From Lachnospiraceae bacterium UBA1258 (lineage in GTDB: Bacteria > Bacillota > Clostridia > Lachnospirales > Lachnospiraceae): a DNA stretch of 19,704 nt. Under the pieces are notes generated by a model. It made no database searches. It was not told the DNA's origin and saw only the letters and a list, made by a program, of their open reading frames with translations. The DNA is taken from positions 1,834 to 21,537 of the forward strand of contig DBVS01000077.1 in the NCBI GenBank assembly GCA_002308235.1. Reading direction: 5' to 3'. Shown one piece after another: positions 15,729 through 19,704 of this stretch. Within the stretch, counting starts at the first letter, position 1. Each line of letters begins with the position of its first letter. The position numbers were made by a program, and so were the translations under genes.

Positions 15729-16829
15729 TCAGATCTCAATGCCCCATGCCGTAAATCCTTCGATCATGGCAAGCAAAGCAAGAGACTGACCGTAATGCAT
15801 CTTTACAAGAGGAATATCCTTGTAATGCTGCAATGTTTTTCCTACATTGGTTCCGTAAGATACACGGGCAAGTTCGCCGTTTTTGTCGATGTTTGATACA
15901 ACGGCCTCCAAAGCCTTGCTTCCGCATTCTTTGTAAGAACTGTCAATGTAGCCCATCCTGATCCCCTTTAAGATCCCGTAGCAGAAACCTGCGGTAGCGG
16001 ATGCTTCAAGGTAGGATGTTTCGTCGTTTATAAGCGTGTGCCAGAGACCTTCTTCGCTCTGATATTTCTTAAGAGCGGCTACCTGGTTCTCAAAGAAACC
16101 GAGTACATATCTCTTCTCCGCACCGCCAAATTCCATAATATCCATAAAATCGGGGATGAAAACCGTAATCCAGCAGTTTCCGCGTCCCCAAAGGGCTCCG
16201 GCGAAATGATCTCTGTTGAGAAAATTCCAGCCGTGATACCAAAGACCCGTTTCCGAATCAAAGAGATACTTTGAGTGGATCAGGAACTGGTACTTTGCCT
16301 CTTCCAGGTATTCCCTTCTTCCCGTCATCTTTCCGTACTTTGTGAGGAACAGAACCGTCATGATCAGCGTGTCGTCCCACAGCTGCTCATCGTTTTTCAG
16401 TTCGGCATGCTCATGCTGGATTCCGCCTTCTTTCGTGCGCTTCATATCGTGCATGATCCAGTCGGCCCATTCGTCCATTATCTTCTTGTATTCTTCCTTT
16501 GGACGTTTCTCGTACAGGAAAGCCATAGTGAGAAGGGGACATACGGTATTTACATTTTTATCGGGCAGCCCGATGTTAATTCTATCTTCAAACCATTTCT
16601 CAATCTTGTCAAGGTACTGCTCGTCACCGGTAAAATCGTATAACTTATGAAGTCCGTAAAGTCCGATGCCGTGTGTCCAGTCCCATGCACCCAGGCTCTT
16701 TGCTTCGGCAGGCGTGCGGCCGAGAGTTTCCACAAGATTATCGATATATTTTTGGTCGATGCTGTATAAGAATCCGTAAAGATTGTTCTGAACGGCTTCA
16801 AATACTTTCAAATAGTCTTCTCTCCTCAT
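15729..16829 (-). CDS. GH105 unsaturated uronyl hydrolase (YteR-like)
   Basis: A cytoplasmic protein of 366 residues, about the length of Bacillus YteR. The GH105/GH88 toroid is marked by WDWTHGIGLYGL (49-60), PDKNVNT with Asp90, LWDDTLIMTVLFL with Asp153, YHGWNF (198-203) and HFAGALWGRGN (208-218). Asp90 and Asp153 correspond to the two catalytic aspartates of YteR. The enzyme hydrates and removes the 4,5-unsaturated uronic acid left at non-reducing ends by polysaccharide lyases. It therefore implies that the substrate contains a uronic acid and that a lyase acts upstream. The ATG follows GAGGAAG. It lies 75 bases downstream of the solute-binding gene, separated from it by a strong hairpin. 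Whether the sugar is galacturonyl-rhamnose or glucuronyl on another sugar cannot be read from the sequence. Confidence 0.93.
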   Translation of the reverse strand: MRREDYLKVFEAVQNNLYGFLYSIDQKYIDNLVETLGRTPAEAKSLGAWDWTHGIGLYGLHKLYDFTGDEQYLDKIEKWFEDRINIGLPDKNVNTVCPLLTMAFLYEKRPKEEYKKIMDEWADWIMHDMKRTKEGGIQHEHAELKNDEQLWDDTLIMTVLFLTKYGKMTGRREYLEEAKYQFLIHSKYLFDSETGLWYHGWNFLNRDHFAGALWGRGNCWITVFIPDFMDIMEFGGAEKRYVLGFFENQVAALKKYQSEEGLWHTLINDETSYLEASATAGFCYGILKGIRMGYIDSSYKECGSKALEAVVSNIDKNGELARVSYGTNVGKTLQHYKDIPLVKMHYGQSLALLAMIEGFTAWGIEI

Positions 16830-16861
16830 GTCTTCCTCACAGGTAGTATTTCTTTATGATG

Positions 16862-16887
16862 GGAGGTGTGGCGAAAACCACACCTCC
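16862..16887 (-). repeat. intercistronic 10-bp perfect hairpin without U-tract
   Basis: GGAGGTGTGG (16862-16871) and CCACACCTCC (16878-16887) are exact inverted repeats around a six-base loop. It lies between the solute-binding gene and GH105. Neither strand shows a T-run after the stem, so it is not a textbook intrinsic terminator. It is more likely an mRNA-stabilising or processing element that keeps the binding-protein message abundant relative to downstream genes (inference). Confidence 0.85.
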
Positions 16888-16904
16888 GTACATAATAACC
16901 ATAC

Positions 16905-18512
16905 TTATTTGTGGTTCTTGTCATACCAAGCTGCACGCTCGTCGAGTACTTCCTGAAGGTGGTTCTCTACGAGGATCTTGTATTCCTGCTCATAAACCTT
17001 ATCGAACTGTCCTTCGGGAGCAAGCATTACCTTAAATACAAAGTCGCAGATAAGGGTCTGAAGTCCGGGTACGTATTCGTCGGTTGAAAGTGCGCCGCCG
17101 ATAAGCATCTTATCATAGTAGTTGCTGTACTGAGAAGCATACTTCTGTACCACTACGTCGTGAGGAATCTCGGGATGTGATGCTTCAAGGTTCTTAACGA
17201 GGTTGTTGAATTCGAAATCGAAGTTTGCGATAAGGAATGCGTTATCGCTTGCGTCTGTAGAGGTACCTGCTTCCTTACAAGCATCACGTGATCTGCCCAC
17301 GGGGTTTCCGTCAGCGTCAAGGTCGGAACCGTAGCCGTAAACGCCGTACTTAACCTGCTTAGCATATTCTTCGGTAGAAAGGAAGTTTAAGTATTCCATA
17401 ACCGCATCGATCCTGTCTTCTGCAGTCTTGGGAACGTATACATAGTGCGAGAAAGCATCCTGTGAAGGAACTTCATAAGAACCGTCCAGGTTCTCGATGC
17501 AGTCAACTTCTACCATGTGGTAGTTGGGATCGTCAGCAGTGCCGTATGCACTGGTGATGCAGTCGCTGGAACCGTTCATGATAAAGCCGTATTTTCCGTT
17601 TGCAACGTTCTGGTCGTAAAGGGAATCGTCGGTATCGGTTACGAAGTTGGGATCGATGATTCCGTCAAGAACGAATCTGTTGAGCTGTCTTAAACCATCC
17701 TTGTGGCCGGGCTTAAGGATCATGGTAAAGGTAGGCTCGTAAATGTAGTTATCTCTTTCATTCTTACGGCTGGTGTATCCGAGGATAAAGTTGGTGAACT
17801 TACCGTCGGTGTTCTTTCCGCTGAAGCCGTAAGGGATGATATCGGGATATTTATCCTTCATGGCATAAAGAACTTTGATGAGTTCTTCCTTGTTGGTAGG
17901 CATCTTCATGCCCATACCTTCAACGAGGTCCTGACGAAGGAAGGTCTCGTGGTTCTTTCCGTGATAGGAATAAACGCCGGGAAGAGCATACTGAACGCCG
18001 TCAAATTTACACCAGTCAATGGCGTCCTTATTCTTTGCAAGGTAATCCTTGTCAAGTCTGTCAAGGTAAGGACCAAGGTCTACAAGACCGCCCTGAGCAC
18101 CGTAAGTGCTTACACGCTGTCTGTCGTAGGTTCTGATGATATCGGGTGCGGTACCGCCAACGAGCATAACGTTAACTGCTGCGTCTGAGCCCTTACGGGG
18201 AACGGGAACATAGTTTACATGTACTCCGCGGGGTTCCATGATCTCATTTACATAGTCAATAAGTACGTTGTCTGTTAAGGACTTTCCTGCGCCGTATTCA
18301 CGTCCGCGATCGTAAACCATTACGTTGATGGTAACGATTTCCTTCGGCTTGTCATCCGTCTTGGAAACCGAAGCGGCTGTGCTTGCGCTTCCCGATGCGG
18401 GTGTGCTGGTGCTGTTGCTTGCGCCTGAGTTACCTGAACCGTTGCCGCAGCCTGTAAGAGCCATAGCCGTAGCGAGGAACAAAGCAACTATCTTGCTGAT
18501 TCTTTTTTTCAT
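16905..18512 (-). CDS. ABC transporter solute-binding lipoprotein, Lpl/Ytc type
   Basis: A protein of 535 residues. A lipoprotein signal ends LTGC (19-22), so Cys22 is the anchor. A low-complexity Ser/Thr/Ala/Gly linker (about 23-50) follows, typical of Firmicutes. The mature domain is a family 1 extracellular binding protein of the large LplA/YtcQ kind, with AVNVMLVGGTAPDI and GLVDLGPYLDRL, characteristic of oligosaccharide binders. GGGAGG precedes the ATG. It lies 74 bases downstream of the permease gene (a hairpin lies between) and is followed by another hairpin before GH105. It should present an acidic or mannose-rich oligosaccharide to the two permeases at the right edge. In Bacillus, YtcQ, YtcP and YteP accompany YteR for rhamnogalacturonan products, the same gene company as here. 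Confidence 0.93.
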   Translation of the reverse strand: MKKRISKIVALFLATAMALTGCGNGSGNSGASNSTSTPASGSASTAASVSKTDDKPKEIVTINVMVYDRGREYGAGKSLTDNVLIDYVNEIMEPRGVHVNYVPVPRKGSDAAVNVMLVGGTAPDIIRTYDRQRVSTYGAQGGLVDLGPYLDRLDKDYLAKNKDAIDWCKFDGVQYALPGVYSYHGKNHETFLRQDLVEGMGMKMPTNKEELIKVLYAMKDKYPDIIPYGFSGKNTDGKFTNFILGYTSRKNERDNYIYEPTFTMILKPGHKDGLRQLNRFVLDGIIDPNFVTDTDDSLYDQNVANGKYGFIMNGSSDCITSAYGTADDPNYHMVEVDCIENLDGSYEVPSQDAFSHYVYVPKTAEDRIDAVMEYLNFLSTEEYAKQVKYGVYGYGSDLDADGNPVGRSRDACKEAGTSTDASDNAFLIANFDFEFNNLVKNLEASHPEIPHDVVVQKYASQYSNYYDKMLIGGALSTDEYVPGLQTLICDFVFKVMLAPEGQFDKVYEQEYKILVENHLQEVLDERAAWYDKNHK

Positions 18513-18553
18513 GTTTGCCTCCCATACAATTAGTGTGAAGTTTATTTGAAACC

Positions 18554-18573
18554 TGCGGATTCCCGGGTCCGCA
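18554..18573 (-). repeat. small intercistronic hairpin between permease and binding-protein genes
   Basis: TGCGGA (18554-18559) and TCCGCA (18568-18573) pair exactly around an eight-base loop that itself contains CCCGGG. No U-tract follows on the minus strand. It could stabilise the message or dampen read-through into the binding-protein gene. Confidence 0.6.
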
Positions 18574-18586
18574 AATTGTTTCCGGG

Positions 18587-19459
18587 TTATTCTTTTACAC
18601 CGCCGATGTTAACGCCCTTGGTGAAGTACTTCTGCACGAAGGGGTAGAAAATAAGCATCGGCACCATCGCAAATACGATTGCAGCGGATCGGACATTTTC
18701 AGGCGTTACCAGCTGTTCCTGCATTTCCTCTGCCGAGTAGTCTATGCTGATGGAATCAAGCATCAGCTTAACCTGGTATTGCAATGTGTAGAATTTGCTT
18801 CTGTTCTCGTAGTACATTACGTCCGAGATACCGTTCCATCTTCCTATGCCGTAGAAAAGCATTACCGAAGAGATTGAGGGCATTGAAAGAGGTACCGCAA
18901 TCCTGAACAGGCATCCCCACTCTCCGCAGCCGTCCATATAGGCTGCTTCGAAAAGAGATTTGTTTATTCCAAGGAAGAAAGATCTCAATATTATCAGGTT
19001 GAAGGGACTTATCAGTCCGGGTATTACCAACGCCCATACGGTGTTGATAAGCTTTAGATCCTTAACGAGCAGGTATGAGGGTATAAGACCCGCATCGATA
19101 TACATCGTGATCGTGATAAGGATCATAAAGAACCTTCTGCCGCCGAGGTTTGACCTGGAAAGTGCGTATGCGGCAAGTGCGGTCATCAGGGTCGTAAGGA
19201 TCGCGTAGCCTATCGTAAGAAATACCGAAAAGAAAAGCGAATATACGACATTTCTGTTGCTGAAGACCATCTTGTAGCCTTCAATGGTGAATTCTCTGGG
19301 AAAGAGTTTTACCAGGCCCTTTGCGATGGCGTTCTTTCCGCTCAAAGAAACCGCTACGATGTTCATCATCGGGGTTACCGTTATCAAAATGAGCAACGCA
19401 CACACGATGAGCATTACAATCTGGAAAGGACTGAGCTTTTTGTCATATACCGAATTCAT
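18587..19459 (-). CDS. ABC sugar transporter permease, LplC/YtcP type
   Basis: A protein of 290 residues with about six membrane spans, the usual size of the second permease of carbohydrate uptake type 1 systems. The EAA loop that contacts the ATPase is clear: EAAYMDGCGEWGCLFRIAVP (about 169-188). The ending KYFTKGVNIGGVKE is typical of the LplC/YtcP group. Its ATG shares one base with the TAA of the preceding permease (TAATG), indicating coupled translation. No ATP-binding subunit gene is in the window; such systems commonly use a shared MsmK-type ATPase encoded elsewhere. Confidence 0.95.
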   Translation of the reverse strand: MNSVYDKKLSPFQIVMLIVCALLILITVTPMMNIVAVSLSGKNAIAKGLVKLFPREFTIEGYKMVFSNRNVVYSLFFSVFLTIGYAILTTLMTALAAYALSRSNLGGRRFFMILITITMYIDAGLIPSYLLVKDLKLINTVWALVIPGLISPFNLIILRSFFLGINKSLFEAAYMDGCGEWGCLFRIAVPLSMPSISSVMLFYGIGRWNGISDVMYYENRSKFYTLQYQVKLMLDSISIDYSAEEMQEQLVTPENVRSAAIVFAMVPMLIFYPFVQKYFTKGVNIGGVKE

Positions 19460-19704
19460 TACATGATGCCCTCCTCTCCGAGTTTATTGGCCACTTTATT
19501 GGCTATAAGTACCATCGCTACACAAACTACCGACTGGAACAAGCCAACTGCGGCGGCGAAGTCGTATCGGCCCGCCTGAAGACCTACGGAATATACGTAG
19601 GTACTGATAACCTGCGAAGCGCTCTTTACCGCTACGTTTCCAAGGAGCAAAGGACGTTCGAAGCTGATGGAAAGGATCTTGCCGACGTTCATAACCGTCA
19701 TGGT
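19459..19704 (-). CDS. ABC sugar transporter permease, LplB/YteP type, N-terminus beyond the window
   Basis: The last 81 residues of a permease; the frame is open to the right edge, so the start is missing. SASQVISTYVYSVGLQAGRY, then a final span VGLFQSVVCVAMVLIANKV and the ending KLGEEGIM are characteristic of the first permease (LplB/YteP) of this transporter class. It is the most upstream gene seen in the long leftward operon. The operon promoter must lie beyond the window. Confidence 0.93.
   Translation of the reverse strand, partial: TMTVMNVGKILSISFERPLLLGNVAVKSASQVISTYVYSVGLQAGRYDFAAAVGLFQSVVCVAMVLIANKVANKLGEEGIM

Overview
The window looks like a carbohydrate-catabolic island in a low-to-mid GC Gram-positive anaerobe, most likely a Lachnospiraceae-type clostridium. 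Three things point there: Firmicutes-style AGGAGG ribosome binding sites, lipobox solute-binding proteins, and an Lpl/Ytc-type sugar ABC transporter with no ATPase gene beside it. The genus is not determinable. No tRNA, rRNA, insertion sequence or CRISPR array is visible, and no gene-free stretch exceeds about 175 bases.

Layout: (1) 1-1039 (-) is the 5' part of a multi-pass membrane protein that runs off the left edge. (2) 1214-3205 (+) is a PAS-like/GGDEF/GAF regulator with its own extended -10 promoter; neither gene has an obvious link to the sugar genes. (3) 3206-8765 (-) is a four-gene unit read right to left: PHP-domain (CehA/McbA-like) metallohydrolase, short rhamnogalacturonan-lyase-like beta-propeller protein, a large unrecognised protein (family 'A1'), and a membrane-anchored calcineurin-like phosphoesterase. 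(4) 8766-8921 is a divergent control region with a perfect 14-bp palindrome, TTAACACGTGTTAA. (5) 8922-10328 (+) is a GH125 exo-alpha-1,6-mannosidase. (6) 10359-19704 (-) is a long operon entering from the right edge: ABC permease (partial), second ABC permease, ABC solute-binding lipoprotein, GH105 unsaturated uronyl hydrolase, GPH-family sugar symporter, small solute-binding-like lipoprotein, a second large unrecognised protein ('A2', homologous to A1), and an alkaline-phosphatase-superfamily phosphodiesterase.

How they may work together (inference): oligosaccharides released outside the cell by enzymes not encoded here are captured by the lipoproteins and imported by the ABC transporter and/or the GPH symporter. 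Inside, GH105 removes 4,5-unsaturated uronic acids left by a lyase, GH125 trims alpha-1,6-mannose, and A1, A2 and the propeller attack other linkages. Three separate metal-dependent (phospho)esterase folds, one of them apparently outside the membrane, suggest that the glycan carries phosphate esters, phosphodiesters or a comparable ester substituent. An acidic, mannose-containing, possibly phosphorylated glycan is the best joint reading; its identity cannot be fixed from sequence.

The most novel element is the A1/A2 pair. These are two divergent members of one large cytoplasmic family with shared DCADF, (S/T)ENH, GF.E..S.NY and TH..F.T...DE motifs. I cannot assign them to a known enzyme family; each sits beside phosphoesterases and glycan hydrolases.
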